Shown: positions 1-8,682, counted from the first letter of the stretch. The stretch is 43,686 nucleotides of DNA from Nitrospira sp. SB0677_bin_15 (GCA_009842645.1 VYFB01000083.1:1-43686), one strand, 5' to 3'. The notes: generated by a model from the sequence alone, not told the origin. Program-made: numbers and translations.

Positions 1-109
1 ATGCAGAACCGGAAAAAAGACCGGCCCCTACGCGAGTTAAAGCCTGGAAAGAATGAAAATACCTCAAAGCTGTCATTGGAATGCAACGAGTCAACGACAC
101 GTCGAATTT

Positions 110-225
110 GTCATTCCCGCGAAAGCGGGAATCCAGTGTTTTTCTCCTTCCGTTCATCCATTTGTGCTGTCCGGCACGGAAAACAAAAAATCTCTGGATT
201 CCCGATTAAAGATGTCGGGAATGAC
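110..225. repeat. REPIN-like paired palindrome, copy 1
   Basis: Two hairpins face each other. The left one (110-136) begins GTCATTCCCGC with a GAAA loop and ends GGGAATCCAG. The right one (194-225) runs CTGGATTCCCG to CGGGAATGAC. The spacer is itself partly self-complementary (a TTTTTC-rich side against a GAAAA/CAAAAA side), so the whole unit is an imperfect palindrome. Related copies lie at 3011, 8513, 33055 and 35988. No RAYT-type transposase gene is present in the window. Confidence 0.85.
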
Positions 226-249
226 AGGAAGGGACATGTCGGGAATGAT

Positions 250-312
250 GGGATTGGAGAAAGGTATGCCCTTTGCGTGTTTTCGGATACAGGCGGCAAG
301 CCTGCAAGGGGA
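250..312 (+). promoter_or_regulatory. alaS leader hairpin related to the mltG and rluB leaders
   Basis: Downstream of the REPIN copy there is a GATTGGAGA-like stretch, then an inverted repeat (CAGGC, short loop, GCCTG) directly before the AAGGGGA ribosome-binding site at 306-312. The order and the hairpin resemble the leaders before mltG and the rluB-like gene. This is the most diverged of the three. A regulatory role is inference; it may only be part of the repeat. Confidence 0.4.
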
Positions 313-318
313 ATTCCC

Positions 319-2964
319 ATGTCCTTAAGCGCCAATGAGCTTCGACGGTCGTTTCTGGATTTTTTTCGTGCGGCCGGCCATGCCGTCATTCCCAGCGCGT
401 CCCTGCTTCCCCAGGCTGATCCTACGCTGCTGTTCACCAACGCGGGCATGAACCAGTTCAAGCGGGTGTTCCTGGGAGAAGAACAGCGTTCGTACTCCCG
501 CGCCGTTTCCGTACAACGGTGCATGCGGGCCGGAGGCAAACACAATGACCTGGAAAACGTCGGGTATACCCGTCGTCATCACACGTTTTTTGAAATGCTC
601 GGCAATTTCTCGTTCGGCGACTATTTCAAAAAAGACGCCGTGCATTACGGCTGGGACTATTTGACGAAGACGCTGGGCCTGCCCGCGGAGCAGTTGTGGG
701 TTACGATCTTTCAGGACGATGATGAGGCGTTTGCATTGTGGGAGAAAAGCGTGGGCGTGCCTTCGACCCGGATCGTGCGGCTTGGGTACAAGGATAATTT
801 CTGGCAAATGGGGGAGACCGGCCCCTGCGGACCTTGTTCTGAAATTCACATCGATCAGGGCGCGGATCTCGGGTGTGGCGGGGTCGCATGTGCGGTGGGC
901 TGCGATTGTGACCGGTACCTGGAAATCTGGAACCTTGTGTTCATGCAGTTCGACCGCGACGCCGAAGGCAACCTGCATCCGTTGCCCAAACCCAGTATCG
1001 ACACCGGCATGGGGCTTGAGCGGCTGGCCGCCGTGGTCCAAGGCGCGGATAGCAATTATGCGACCGACCTGTTCATGCCGTTGCTTTCGGCGATTGCCGA
1101 CCGAACGGGTTGCGCCTACGGTAAGGCCGAAGCTTCCGATCGTTCCATGCGCGTGATTGCGGATCATTTGCGGGCCATCACGTTCATGATTGCGGATGGG
1201 ATTCTTCCATCGAACGAAGGCCGCGGATACGTGTTGCGACGGATTTTACGCAGAGCTTCCCGGCATGGACGGCTTCTGGGCGTCACCGAACCGTTTCTGC
1301 ATGAATTGACGGGTTCGGTGACGACTCAGATGCAAGGGGCCTACCCCGAACTGGCCGGTACAACTGAGACGTGTTGCACAATTGTCGAAGGTGAAGAGGA
1401 ACGGTTTATCGGCACGTTGGATCAAGGGTTACCCATCCTGAACCGTATGATCGGTGAAGCCAAGGCCGGAGCCCTGGACGGCGAGAACGTCTTCAAACTG
1501 TACGATACGTATGGCTTTCCCCTGGATTTGATCGAAGAAGCTGCCCGTGAACAGGGTTTAGTCACCGATCTCGAAGGCTTTCAAGGTGCGTTGGAAGCCC
1601 AGCGTGATCGGGCACGTCAATCGGCTGTTTTCGTCGCAGACCAGGAAAAACCATTCATTGCCGAATTGGCACAACAACTTCCTCCTACGGAGTTCCTCGG
1701 ATACCAGGCGCTTCAATCCGAGAGCGTGGTGCAGGTCATGCTTCAAGGAGAGGTTCCGGCGGAAGAAGTCGTGGAAGGGGATGACGTGGAACTGGTCCTG
1801 AATGCCACTCCCTTCTATCCTGAAGGAGGGGGACAGGTTGGCGATCAGGGTACGTTGACGGGCTCGGAGGGCCGAATTCAGGTCCGGGAAACCTCTAAGG
1901 TTGGCGGAAAATTCCTGCTTCACAAGGGAACGGTCGTGGCCGGACGCATTCGTAAGGGTGAGCCGCTGGTTGCGACGGTGGACTCGACGACCCGGCACGG
2001 CGCGGCCCGGAATCATACTGCCACCCATCTCCTCCACGCGGCGCTTCGAGAAGTGCTGGGCTCTCAGGTGAAACAATATGGCTCGCTGGTTGCCCCGAAC
2101 CGGTTGCGTTTTGATTTTTCCTATTTCAAACCACTCCGTACCCGGGATCTTGAAGAAATCGAAGCCATGGTTAATTTTCACGTGTTGGGCAACACGCTCG
2201 TCCAAACCGGCGTCATGGGTATCCAGGAAGCCATTCACGCCGGTGCCCTGGCGTTTTTCGGCGACAAGTACGGGGAACGGGTTCGCGTGGTGGGGATCGG
2301 GGAGTTCAGCAAGGAACTCTGCGGGGGCACGCATTGCCACCATACGGGTGAGATCGGTTCGTTCCGTATTACCTCCGAAGGCGGGGTTGCGTCAGGGGTG
2401 CGACGTATCGAAGCGCTGACCGGGACAGGGGCGTTGGAGCACGGGAAAAAACTCGAATCCGACGTCAGGGAATTAGCGGAATTGTTGAAAAGCAGCCCGT
2501 CAGAAATCGTGCCGAAAACCCGGAAACTCGTTGCCTTGTTGAAGGAAAAGGAGCGGGAACTCGAACGGCTCAAGTTGAAGTGGATGGATCAGAGCGCAGG
2601 CGGTGACAAGGCCCAAACCCGGGAGATTCGTGGTATTCCCGTCCACGTTCAGGAAGCCCAGGGTTTATCTATGCAGGAACTTCGGCTGTTTTCCGACAAA
2701 ATGCGGAATAAGGTGCCCAAGGGCGTCATTGCATTGGGCTCGGTTGCAGATAGCAAGGTCTCGTTATTGGTGATCGTGTCTCCGGATCTGACCCACACGT
2801 TGCAAGCCGGGAAATTGATTAAGGAAATGGCACGCGACGTTGGCGGATCTGGCGGGGGACGACCCGAAATGGCTCAAGCCGGCGGGAAGCATCCTGAAAA
2901 ATTGGGTCGGGCTCTCGAAAAAGTGTTTGACTTGGTCGAAGCGCAGGTTTCGGAACAGTCGTGA
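319..2964 (+). CDS. alaS: Alanine--tRNA ligase
   Basis: AlaRS of 881 residues, close to the usual bacterial length, charging tRNA-Ala in the cytoplasm. The class II catalytic core is recognisable from the start (LFTNAGMNQFK, residues near 35-45), followed by the tRNA-recognition region. The editing domain has the zinc motifs HTATH (near 566) and CGGTH (near 668), which hydrolyse mischarged Ser/Gly-tRNA-Ala. A coiled coil and a C-terminal C-Ala domain follow. I chose ATG 319 because the family N-terminus (SANELRRSFLDFF) begins there and AAGGGGA lies 6 nt upstream. The open frame before it is repeat DNA. mltG follows after a REPIN and leader. Confidence 0.97.
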   Translation: MSLSANELRRSFLDFFRAAGHAVIPSASLLPQADPTLLFTNAGMNQFKRVFLGEEQRSYSRAVSVQRCMRAGGKHNDLENVGYTRRHHTFFEMLGNFSFGDYFKKDAVHYGWDYLTKTLGLPAEQLWVTIFQDDDEAFALWEKSVGVPSTRIVRLGYKDNFWQMGETGPCGPCSEIHIDQGADLGCGGVACAVGCDCDRYLEIWNLVFMQFDRDAEGNLHPLPKPSIDTGMGLERLAAVVQGADSNYATDLFMPLLSAIADRTGCAYGKAEASDRSMRVIADHLRAITFMIADGILPSNEGRGYVLRRILRRASRHGRLLGVTEPFLHELTGSVTTQMQGAYPELAGTTETCCTIVEGEEERFIGTLDQGLPILNRMIGEAKAGALDGENVFKLYDTYGFPLDLIEEAAREQGLVTDLEGFQGALEAQRDRARQSAVFVADQEKPFIAELAQQLPPTEFLGYQALQSESVVQVMLQGEVPAEEVVEGDDVELVLNATPFYPEGGGQVGDQGTLTGSEGRIQVRETSKVGGKFLLHKGTVVAGRIRKGEPLVATVDSTTRHGAARNHTATHLLHAALREVLGSQVKQYGSLVAPNRLRFDFSYFKPLRTRDLEEIEAMVNFHVLGNTLVQTGVMGIQEAIHAGALAFFGDKYGERVRVVGIGEFSKELCGGTHCHHTGEIGSFRITSEGGVASGVRRIEALTGTGALEHGKKLESDVRELAELLKSSPSEIVPKTRKLVALLKEKERELERLKLKWMDQSAGGDKAQTREIRGIPVHVQEAQGLSMQELRLFSDKMRNKVPKGVIALGSVADSKVSLLVIVSPDLTHTLQAGKLIKEMARDVGGSGGGRPEMAQAGGKHPEKLGRALEKVFDLVEAQVSEQS

Positions 2965-3010
2965 GCCCGTTGCATTGTTGATATGAAAAGAGACAACAAC
3001 ACCTCGAACT

Positions 3011-3103
3011 GTCATTCCCGACGTTAGTAATCGGGAATCCAGTGTCTTTTGTCTTCACCAACAAAAAACCCCTGGATCCTCGATTAAAAATGTCGAGGAT
3101 GAC
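3011..3103. repeat. REPIN-like paired palindrome, copy 2
   Basis: The left hairpin (3011-3042) runs GTCATTCCCG to CGGGAATCCAG and the right hairpin (3072-3103) runs CTGGATCCTCG to CGAGGATGAC. The right arm carries compensatory changes (TCCTCG with CGAGGA), so base pairing is conserved while sequence varies. Confidence 0.85.
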
Positions 3104-3156
3104 AGATTAGAGAGATTTTCATCCCTTGGGGTGCAGGCAGCAGGCCTGCATGGGGA
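3104..3156 (+). promoter_or_regulatory. mltG leader with GCAGGC/GCCTGC hairpin
   Basis: After copy 2 comes AGAGAGATTTTCATCCCTTG, then TGCAGGC, a short loop, and GCCTGCA, then GGGG before the start codon. The block closely matches 33183-33240 upstream of the rluB-like gene and more loosely the alaS leader. Function unknown. Confidence 0.5.
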
Positions 3157-3159
3157 TTG

Positions 3160-4179
3160 ATGGTCAAAAAGGTCCTCCTCGTCATTTCGGGCGTTCTCAT
3201 CCTCGTGGCCGGCTGCGGATTCGCAGTGCTGGGTCAACTCCAACCTGTCGGCAATGCCTCGCAGGTCGTTGTTTTGGATATTGTCGAAGGTTCTTCTTTG
3301 TCCGACGTTGCGGAACGATTGCACCGCCAGGAGCTGATCAAAAGCGATTGGGCGTTTGTCTGGTTGGGCCGTCTCTCCGGATCGGACCGTAAAGTCATTC
3401 CGGGGGAATATGAATTTCATGGAGGTATGGACCCCTCGCTTATTCTGGAGAAGATCATCAGGGGTGAGGTCATCCAGTATGCAGTCACGATCCCCGAAGG
3501 CTTTTCGGTGAGCCGGATTGCCGATTTATTGCACGAAAAACGCTTGGCCGATCGTGAGGAGTTTCTTCAATGCACCAGGGACCCGGTTTTCATTGAAACC
3601 CTGTCGCTGTCCGTCGATAACCGCGTCGATAATCTGGAAGGCTATCTTTTTCCCGATACCTATCAGTTTGCCCGTCACGTGGCGCCGGATCGATTGATTG
3701 CGACGATGGTGGCCCGGTTTAAGCAAACCGTGACGGAGGAAGACCGGCGGCGAGCCGCGGAATTGGGCCTATCCATGCACCAGGCGGTCACGTTGGCCTC
3801 GGTGATTGAAAAAGAAACGGCCAAGCCGGATGAACGTACCTTGATTTCCGGGGTGTTTCATAATCGACTACGAAAGAACATCCCGCTGCAGAGCGACCCA
3901 ACGGTCATTTACGCCTTGAATGGATTTGACGGTAATCTCCGCAAAAAGGACCTGTCGATCGACAGTCCTTACAATACTTACCGGGTCGTGGGGTTGCCCC
4001 CCGGCCCTATTGCCAATCCGGGAAGCGCCGCGTTTCGTGCGGCCCTCTATCCTGAGCCGAGTCAGTACCTGTATTTCGTGTCACGCAACGACGGAAGCCA
4101 TGAATTTTCGGCAACGCTTGCCGAACATAACCGGGCCGTGAGGAAATATCAGTTGCGCGAACGTCGTCGTACCTCGTAA
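3160..4179 (+). CDS. mltG: Endolytic murein transglycosylase MltG (YceG-like)
   Basis: MltG family protein of 339 residues. It cleaves nascent peptidoglycan strands within the chain, in the periplasm and anchored in the inner membrane. Residues about 3-25 form one hydrophobic segment. A LysM-like part follows (DIVEGSSLSDVAERL), then the YceG domain with the catalytic glutamate in SVIEKET (Glu217) and the FHNRL and LQSDPTVIYAL blocks typical of the family. A TTG lies at 3157 directly before ATG 3160; GGGG at 3152-3155 could serve either, and I prefer ATG. The RidA-like gene starts 9 nt after the stop, so co-transcription is likely. Confidence 0.93.
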   Translation: MVKKVLLVISGVLILVAGCGFAVLGQLQPVGNASQVVVLDIVEGSSLSDVAERLHRQELIKSDWAFVWLGRLSGSDRKVIPGEYEFHGGMDPSLILEKIIRGEVIQYAVTIPEGFSVSRIADLLHEKRLADREEFLQCTRDPVFIETLSLSVDNRVDNLEGYLFPDTYQFARHVAPDRLIATMVARFKQTVTEEDRRRAAELGLSMHQAVTLASVIEKETAKPDERTLISGVFHNRLRKNIPLQSDPTVIYALNGFDGNLRKKDLSIDSPYNTYRVVGLPPGPIANPGSAAFRAALYPEPSQYLYFVSRNDGSHEFSATLAEHNRAVRKYQLRERRRTS

Positions 4180-4188
4180 TCTTCCCGC

Positions 4189-4656
4189 ATGATGTCTTTC
4201 GAACAGCGCGTCACGTCTCTTGAACTGGCCTTGCCGGCGCCTCCCCAGCCAGTGGCCACCTACGTGCCCTCCGTCCGAGTCGGCGACCTGCTTTTCATCA
4301 GTGGCGTGGTGCCCAGCCGTGACGGGCAGATTGTCTTTCAGGGAAAGGTAGGGCGTGATCTTTCCAAGGAAGAAGGCTATGAGGCGGCCAAGGTATCGTT
4401 GCTCAATGCCCTGGCCAATATTCGTCAGGCCGCAGGTTCTCTTGACCGGGTACAACGGGTTGTCAAGATGACGGGATACGTGGCCTCTCACGAAGGATTC
4501 AGGGAACAGCCTTACGTAATCAACGGCGCATCCGATTTGCTGGTGACAATCTTTGGGGAGGCCGGCCGTCATGCCCGCGCAGCCGTGGGAGTGGCCGAAT
4601 TGCCTCTGGGAGTTCCGGTCGAGCTCGAATTGACCGTCCAACTGCTGCCTCTGTAA
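4189..4656 (+). CDS. RidA/YjgF/UK114 family protein
   Basis: A 155-residue protein of the RidA (YjgF/YER057c/UK114) superfamily. RidA proteins hydrolyse reactive enamine/imine intermediates from PLP enzymes; other subgroups have unproven roles. The C-terminal part (HARAAVGVAELPLGVPVELE) is the family signature, and its arginine matches the substrate-carboxylate-binding arginine of active RidA. The N-terminal extension of about 25 residues and the overall length fit the longer subgroup rather than the ~128-residue archetype, so deaminase activity is not certain. Two consecutive ATG codons (4189, 4192) make the start ambiguous by one residue. It sits between mltG and a secreted HEAT-repeat protein. 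Confidence 0.85.
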   Translation: MMSFEQRVTSLELALPAPPQPVATYVPSVRVGDLLFISGVVPSRDGQIVFQGKVGRDLSKEEGYEAAKVSLLNALANIRQAAGSLDRVQRVVKMTGYVASHEGFREQPYVINGASDLLVTIFGEAGRHARAAVGVAELPLGVPVELELTVQLLPL

Positions 4657-4680
4657 CCTGAGCGCCTGCCGGTTTTCAGG

Positions 4681-5586
4681 ATGAGGATGAACACGTACAT
4701 GCAATGGGTGCTCCCGGTCGTCGTGGCGGTCTGTGTGCTTGTCTGCGAACAGGTCGCGGCGCAGGTGCGGTATTTGACCGACCGGAACGTTTTTCCTTCC
4801 ATCAGCAGGGCCAACACGATTTACGTGGACGTGCAGGCTTCGAGTTGGAAACCGCGCGGCAGGTTGCTGTGGGATCCTCCGGCGGACATTCGAGCCAAGT
4901 TGATTGCGGTGGGTTTCGAGATCGTGCGGGAGAAGACTCACCCGCACGCGTTGACCTTGACGGGTTCGTATGAGGAAACCAGAGGTAGGCAGTTTGGCAT
5001 CAATCGATACGGCACTGTGCTGACGGGCACGTTCAGGATCGACCATCACGAAAAAGGCCCGTTGTTTGAAATGACGATTCAAGAAAGAGCCGTGCTGACA
5101 CCATCGGGAACCTTGCCCTACCTCGACTCCCTGCATAATTTTTTAACCAATCCTTACTATCATTTTCTCGGAGAAATCATAGACGGACAGATTCATCGCA
5201 ACCAGGACGCCCATGCCGTTTTCCTGAAAGAGTTGCACGCCAACGTTGTCCGCGATGCCGCCCCACAAGTATCCGATAACCCCGAATGGATTCCCGAAGG
5301 TATCCATAGCATGCAACAGGCTCATACACTGTATGAGCCAGTGGCCACCAGACGCACGATTGGAGAGTTCGTACAGGCGGAAGACAACAGTATCGTCGAT
5401 CTTTTGCCGAATCTGCTGAACCATCCTGACGTGTACGTCAAGGTACGCAGCATTGAGGCCTTTGGAGAGTTCGGCGTCACGGAAGCCCTTCCCCTGTTGC
5501 AGGGGCTGAAAAAAAACGCCCAGGAGGTTGAGGTTAGAAACGCTGCTTCTGCAACGATTTCCCGTTTGACCAAAACTTCGCCATAA
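4681..5586 (+). CDS. Secreted protein with C-terminal HEAT-like repeats, unknown function
   Basis: A 301-residue protein I cannot assign to a named family. A signal peptide covers about residues 8-28 (WVLPVVVAVCVLVCEQVAA), so it is probably periplasmic. The middle (about 30-170) contains a predicted beta-rich segment with a GTVLTGTFRIDHH-type strand pattern. The last ~75 residues (LLPNLLNHPDVYVKVRSIEA, then a second helical pair) look like two HEAT/PBS-lyase-type repeats, usually protein-binding. Start codons at 4681, 4687 and 4699 are all possible; the overlapping AGGATGAGG makes 4687 attractive. It begins 24 nt after the RidA-like stop and a strong terminator follows. Confidence 0.7.
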   Translation: MRMNTYMQWVLPVVVAVCVLVCEQVAAQVRYLTDRNVFPSISRANTIYVDVQASSWKPRGRLLWDPPADIRAKLIAVGFEIVREKTHPHALTLTGSYEETRGRQFGINRYGTVLTGTFRIDHHEKGPLFEMTIQERAVLTPSGTLPYLDSLHNFLTNPYYHFLGEIIDGQIHRNQDAHAVFLKELHANVVRDAAPQVSDNPEWIPEGIHSMQQAHTLYEPVATRRTIGEFVQAEDNSIVDLLPNLLNHPDVYVKVRSIEAFGEFGVTEALPLLQGLKKNAQEVEVRNAASATISRLTKTSP

Positions 5587-5645
5587 CCCCTCACTACCGA
5601 GTGTTGCCGTTGGTTGACGGCAAAAAGTACGTCGTTATACAGTAT

Positions 5646-5689
5646 AAAGTGGCCGCGTCATCTGCTGTGGTGCGGCCACTTTACGTTTT
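5646..5689 (+). terminator. Rho-independent terminator after the alaS-mltG gene block
   Basis: AAAGTGGCCGC (5646-5656) pairs perfectly with GCGGCCACTTT (5672-5682), an 11-bp stem with a 15-nt loop, followed by ACGTTTT. It lies 60 nt after the HEAT-repeat gene and before the TIG gene. Confidence 0.85.
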
Positions 5690-5707
5690 AAGTCTCTGGA
5701 TGTGTAG

Positions 5708-5770
5708 CCCCCCTCACCCCAGCCCTCTCCCGCGGTGGGGAGAGGGAGTTAATGGGGAGAGGGGGCGTGA
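5708..5770. repeat. CCCTCACCCCAGCCCTCTCCC-type hairpin repeat
   Basis: CCCTCTCCC (from 5723) pairs with GGGGAGAGGG (to 5746) around a short GCGGT loop, followed by a further GGGGAGAGGGGG. The same repeat type appears near 14335-14395 and 23970-24003. Confidence 0.75.
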
Positions 5771-5824
5771 GTTTCAATATGAAGTATCAGTTTTGACAGG
5801 TAACAACAGAAAGGTATGTTCGAT

Positions 5825-7483
5825 ATGAGACACGTGTTTATTGCTTTACTGGTCGTTTGTATAACGGCTTCATTTGTCCAGGCTGAATTGTTTCCGGCCT
5901 CGGGACCTCCGGGGGTGACGGTGACGATCGGCGGGTCCGCGTTCGGGGAGTTTGTTTCGACGGCGGAGAATCGGGTGGATTTCAACGGCGTGCCCGCGTT
6001 GATTCAGCTCTGGGAACCTGACTTGATCATGGTCAAGGTGCCGCTGGGCGCCAAGAGCGGTGACGTCAACGTGTCGGGACCGAAAGGCACCGTGGTGGCA
6101 GGCCGGTTTGCCATTCAGCAGGTGAAGATTACCAGGTTGATGCCGCCGGAAGCGGAACCCGGCTCGGTGCTCACGATCGAGGGTGAGCATTTCGGCAATA
6201 CTGCAGGATCACGCGATCCCAATACCATGTTTGGCGTGAACCGCGTGTTGATCAACGGCATTCTGTCGGAAATCCTGAAATGGCGGCCCGGGAAGATTGA
6301 CGTCAAGATCCCGGCCAATGCCAAGTCCGGTGACGTGATCGTGCAACTGGCTTCCTCTGATCCGCTGCCGGATGGGTCCTGTTGTGCGCCGGTCAAATAT
6401 GCCGAGAGTAATCGCATGTCGGTTTCCTTGATCCCCAGTATTTCGTTTGCGCCGAATCGAGGGCCAGTCGGAACCAAGGTCGTGCTGAGCGGGCAACAGT
6501 TCGGTGACGCCAAAGGGCCGAATGATGCGATTACAATCGGCGGCAAACCCGTGACGATTGCCAAATGGGCGCCGCGCACCATCGTGGTCCACGTGCCGCT
6601 TAACGCCGTCAGCGGGCCCGTGACGTTTCAACAGGACGGGCGTGCGAGGACTTTGGGCCAATTCGAATTGGTCGAACCCGGATCCGATGGGCTGTTCCCG
6701 ACTCAAGGACCGATCGGCACCTTGGTTTATATCAAGGGGAAAAATTTCGGAGTCTTTTCCGAAGCGGGGAGTACGGCGTATGCGTTCGATTTCGATCCCG
6801 GTCAGAACCGTGTGGAAATTGGCGGGGTTCCGGCCATTATTCACCGATGGCAGGATAATGAAATCAACGTATGGGTTCCCTATAGCGCCAAGTCCGGTCC
6901 CGTTGTCGTGAAGCGGGGCGGTACAATTCCCAACCCCGATGGGACCTGTTGTGCCAAGCAGGACGTCGTCGACTTGGAAGTGGGCTTATTTACCGTGCAG
7001 ACGCCAAAGGTCACGTCCTACTCTCCAAAGGAAGCCGGCATCGATGAGATCGTGACGTTGAAGGGCGAAGGGTTCGGCGAGTTTCTGAAAATCGCGGAGG
7101 CGACGCGCTTGGAATTGAATACCGATGCCCATGATTGGAAGAACTATCGACTGGGGCCCGACGTTTCACGCACGGAAGTGCTGGTGAACGGGGTTGCGGC
7201 CGTTGTGGTCTCCTGGAAGGATACCGAAATCAAGGTTCAGGTGCCCAGGCGGCACGTGTTCGGGTTCGGGCATCCCGAAGGATTTTACGTTGATCCCACC
7301 AAAGGGGAAATCGTCGTGCGTCGCGGGTCCTGGGATTTACTCAAGAATGGCCGGTGCTGTTCACGGAAGCAGTGGCAGAGCGCCGTGGCAGGCGAATTCA
7401 AGATTCTGCCGCGGGGATTGCCCCACAAGGAATTTTTCTACGATTACACGCAAGAACCTTGGAGGACCGACCAAGCGCCGTGA
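5825..7483 (+). CDS. Secreted TIG/IPT-repeat protein
   Basis: A 552-residue exported protein. Residues 1-20 are a signal peptide ending near VQA. The rest is a tandem of about five IPT/TIG immunoglobulin-like domains, seen as repeated FGE/FGD, VxINGxxAxIxxWxxxxIxVxVP and SGxVxV patterns. Three repeats carry a near-identical insertion with a vicinal cysteine pair (DGSCCAP, DGTCCAK, NGRCCSR). I chose ATG 5825 over ATG 5816 because AAAGG (5810-5814) is correctly spaced from 5825 and the signal peptide then starts cleanly. The YCF48-like gene overlaps its last 4 nt, so the two are probably translated together. TIG domains are often adhesive or scaffold modules; the actual role is unknown. Confidence 0.82.
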   Translation: MRHVFIALLVVCITASFVQAELFPASGPPGVTVTIGGSAFGEFVSTAENRVDFNGVPALIQLWEPDLIMVKVPLGAKSGDVNVSGPKGTVVAGRFAIQQVKITRLMPPEAEPGSVLTIEGEHFGNTAGSRDPNTMFGVNRVLINGILSEILKWRPGKIDVKIPANAKSGDVIVQLASSDPLPDGSCCAPVKYAESNRMSVSLIPSISFAPNRGPVGTKVVLSGQQFGDAKGPNDAITIGGKPVTIAKWAPRTIVVHVPLNAVSGPVTFQQDGRARTLGQFELVEPGSDGLFPTQGPIGTLVYIKGKNFGVFSEAGSTAYAFDFDPGQNRVEIGGVPAIIHRWQDNEINVWVPYSAKSGPVVVKRGGTIPNPDGTCCAKQDVVDLEVGLFTVQTPKVTSYSPKEAGIDEIVTLKGEGFGEFLKIAEATRLELNTDAHDWKNYRLGPDVSRTEVLVNGVAAVVVSWKDTEIKVQVPRRHVFGFGHPEGFYVDPTKGEIVVRRGSWDLLKNGRCCSRKQWQSAVAGEFKILPRGLPHKEFFYDYTQEPWRTDQAP

Positions 7484-8469
7484 AAGTCGTTTCATCCTCT
7501 TTTTATGCTCTCCTTCACTTGATGGTCTTGGGCTTGGTCTGTCTCCCGGGCTTGGCGGGACAGGTCCAAGCCGAAGAAAACGTGGTTTCGACCATCCAGA
7601 AGAGCGGCACGAAATCCACGCTCCTCGGGACGTTCTTTGTGAGCGCGCAACACGGCTGGGCCGTGGGCGCGGGGGGAACCGTCCTGAAAACGGAGGATGC
7701 GGGAGAGACGTGGCAGGCAGTCACGCGCCGCACCGCGGCCCTGTTGACCAGCGTCTATTTTACTGATCCTCAACACGGGTGGATCGTCGGGCAGAATGGG
7801 ACTATCCTGCATACGAACGATAGCGGAAAACAGTGGCGCCGGCAGGTTGCCGGATTTGGGGCCGCACTCTATGACGTGTTTTTCCTGAATCCTTCGCAGG
7901 GCTGGATCGTCGGAGGCCGAGGTACCATTTTGCGGACCGCGGACGGTGGCGCGACGTGGGAGGATCAAAGCAGTTCGACCGCGGTGGATTTGTTCGGCGT
8001 ACAATTCATCGATGCGCAACGCGGGTGGGCGGTCGGTGCGATCGGAACAATCCTCGTCACGCAAGACGGCGGACAAAACTGGATTCAACAGGCGACCGAC
8101 AGTGCCACGACGTTCTTCGATCTGTATTTTACGGATCCTGAAGGTGGCTGGGTCGTGGGCTCCCAGGGTGCCATCTTTCAAACGATCACCAGTGGAGAAA
8201 AATGGGTTGATCGTACCCTGCCGTGCGGGTCTCCCTGTATCAGGCCGCCGGATTTTTTGAAAGTCCAGTTTACCGGGTTCCGGGCCGGGTGGATCATTGG
8301 CGAGCGAGGCGCGTTTCTGACCACCACGGACGCCGGTTTCACGTGGACCAAACCGGAACTCTCCGAGCCCTTCAGCCTCTATGGGTTATCCTTTCCGGAC
8401 CCCAAGGTCGGCTGGGCCGTGGGCGACGGCGGAATTATCCTCAAGATCGCGCCAGCGTCTTCCTCCTAA
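7480..8469 (+). CDS. Secreted YCF48/BNR-like seven-bladed beta-propeller
   Basis: A 329-residue protein starting at GTG 7480, which overlaps the TIG stop in GTGA; GGAGGA lies 13 nt upstream. Residues 1-30 form a signal peptide (LMVLGLVCLPGLAGQVQA). Seven blades follow, each with a GWxVGxxGTIxxTxDGGxxW core, the pattern of YCF48/Hcf136-like and BNR-repeat proteins. YCF48 assists photosystem II assembly in phototrophs; similar proteins in non-phototrophs have no settled role, so photosynthesis must not be inferred. One blade carries an extra CGSPC motif. The overlap suggests a partnership with the TIG protein at the cell surface or in the periplasm. Confidence 0.82.
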   Translation: MKVVSSSFYALLHLMVLGLVCLPGLAGQVQAEENVVSTIQKSGTKSTLLGTFFVSAQHGWAVGAGGTVLKTEDAGETWQAVTRRTAALLTSVYFTDPQHGWIVGQNGTILHTNDSGKQWRRQVAGFGAALYDVFFLNPSQGWIVGGRGTILRTADGGATWEDQSSSTAVDLFGVQFIDAQRGWAVGAIGTILVTQDGGQNWIQQATDSATTFFDLYFTDPEGGWVVGSQGAIFQTITSGEKWVDRTLPCGSPCIRPPDFLKVQFTGFRAGWIIGERGAFLTTTDAGFTWTKPELSEPFSLYGLSFPDPKVGWAVGDGGIILKIAPASSS

Positions 8470-8512
8470 ACCAAGTTGGTTTTCCCTTCTATCATCCTTG
8501 TCTTCTCCTTCT

Positions 8513-8614
8513 GTCATCCTCGACATCTTTAATCGAGGATCCAGGGGTTTTTCTGTCTCCTCCGTTCGCAAAAACAAAGACCCTGGATTCCCGATTACTA
8601 ACGTCGGGAATGAC
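8513..8614. repeat. REPIN-like paired palindrome, copy 3
   Basis: The left hairpin (8513-8544) runs GTCATCCTCG to CGAGGATCCAG and the right (about 8583-8614) CTGGATTCCCG to CGGGAATGAC. The spacer sides GGGGTTTTTC and AAAAACAAAGACCC are complementary, extending the outer palindrome. Confidence 0.85.
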
Positions 8615-8638
8615 GGAAGGAGGGCTATTTTCATTCCA

Positions 8639-8669
8639 GTCGGGTTAGCCACTCGTGGCGTAACCTGAC
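8639..8669. repeat. Inverted repeat related to 36262-36316
   Basis: GTCGGGTTAGCCAC (8639-8652) is followed after 3 nt by TGGCGTAACCTGAC (8656-8669), an imperfect palindrome. A related GGTTGGGTTA/TAACCCGACAACC pair lies at 36262-36316. Confidence 0.65.
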
Positions 8670-8682
8670 AATCTGCCAATCC

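Larger units (their letters stand above)
1..318. other. Non-coding region upstream of alaS
   Basis: The alaS reading frame stays open through this stretch, but the translation is unlike any AlaRS N-terminus. The region holds a paired-palindrome element (110-225), a degenerate half copy near 236-250, and a leader with a short hairpin before the alaS ribosome-binding site. I see no credible gene here. Confidence 0.7.

Noticed and set aside
1-318. N-terminal extension of AlaRS by 106 residues
   Set aside because: The extra codons run through a REPIN-like repeat and look nothing like AlaRS; a good ribosome-binding site precedes ATG 319.
325-1167. Minus-strand open frame inside alaS
   Set aside because: Shadow of a strongly conserved plus-strand gene.
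4081-5136. Minus-strand open frame across mltG end, RidA-like and HEAT genes
   Set aside because: It spans three supported plus-strand genes and has an arginine/histidine-rich shadow composition.
5614-5641. Promoter TTGACG-16-TATACA
   Set aside because: It would run straight into the terminator at 5646, so a productive transcript is unlikely; a tiny RNA is not excluded.
7480-8469. Photosynthesis assembly factor
   Set aside because: YCF48-like repeats alone do not imply photosystem II, and no photosynthetic gene is present.
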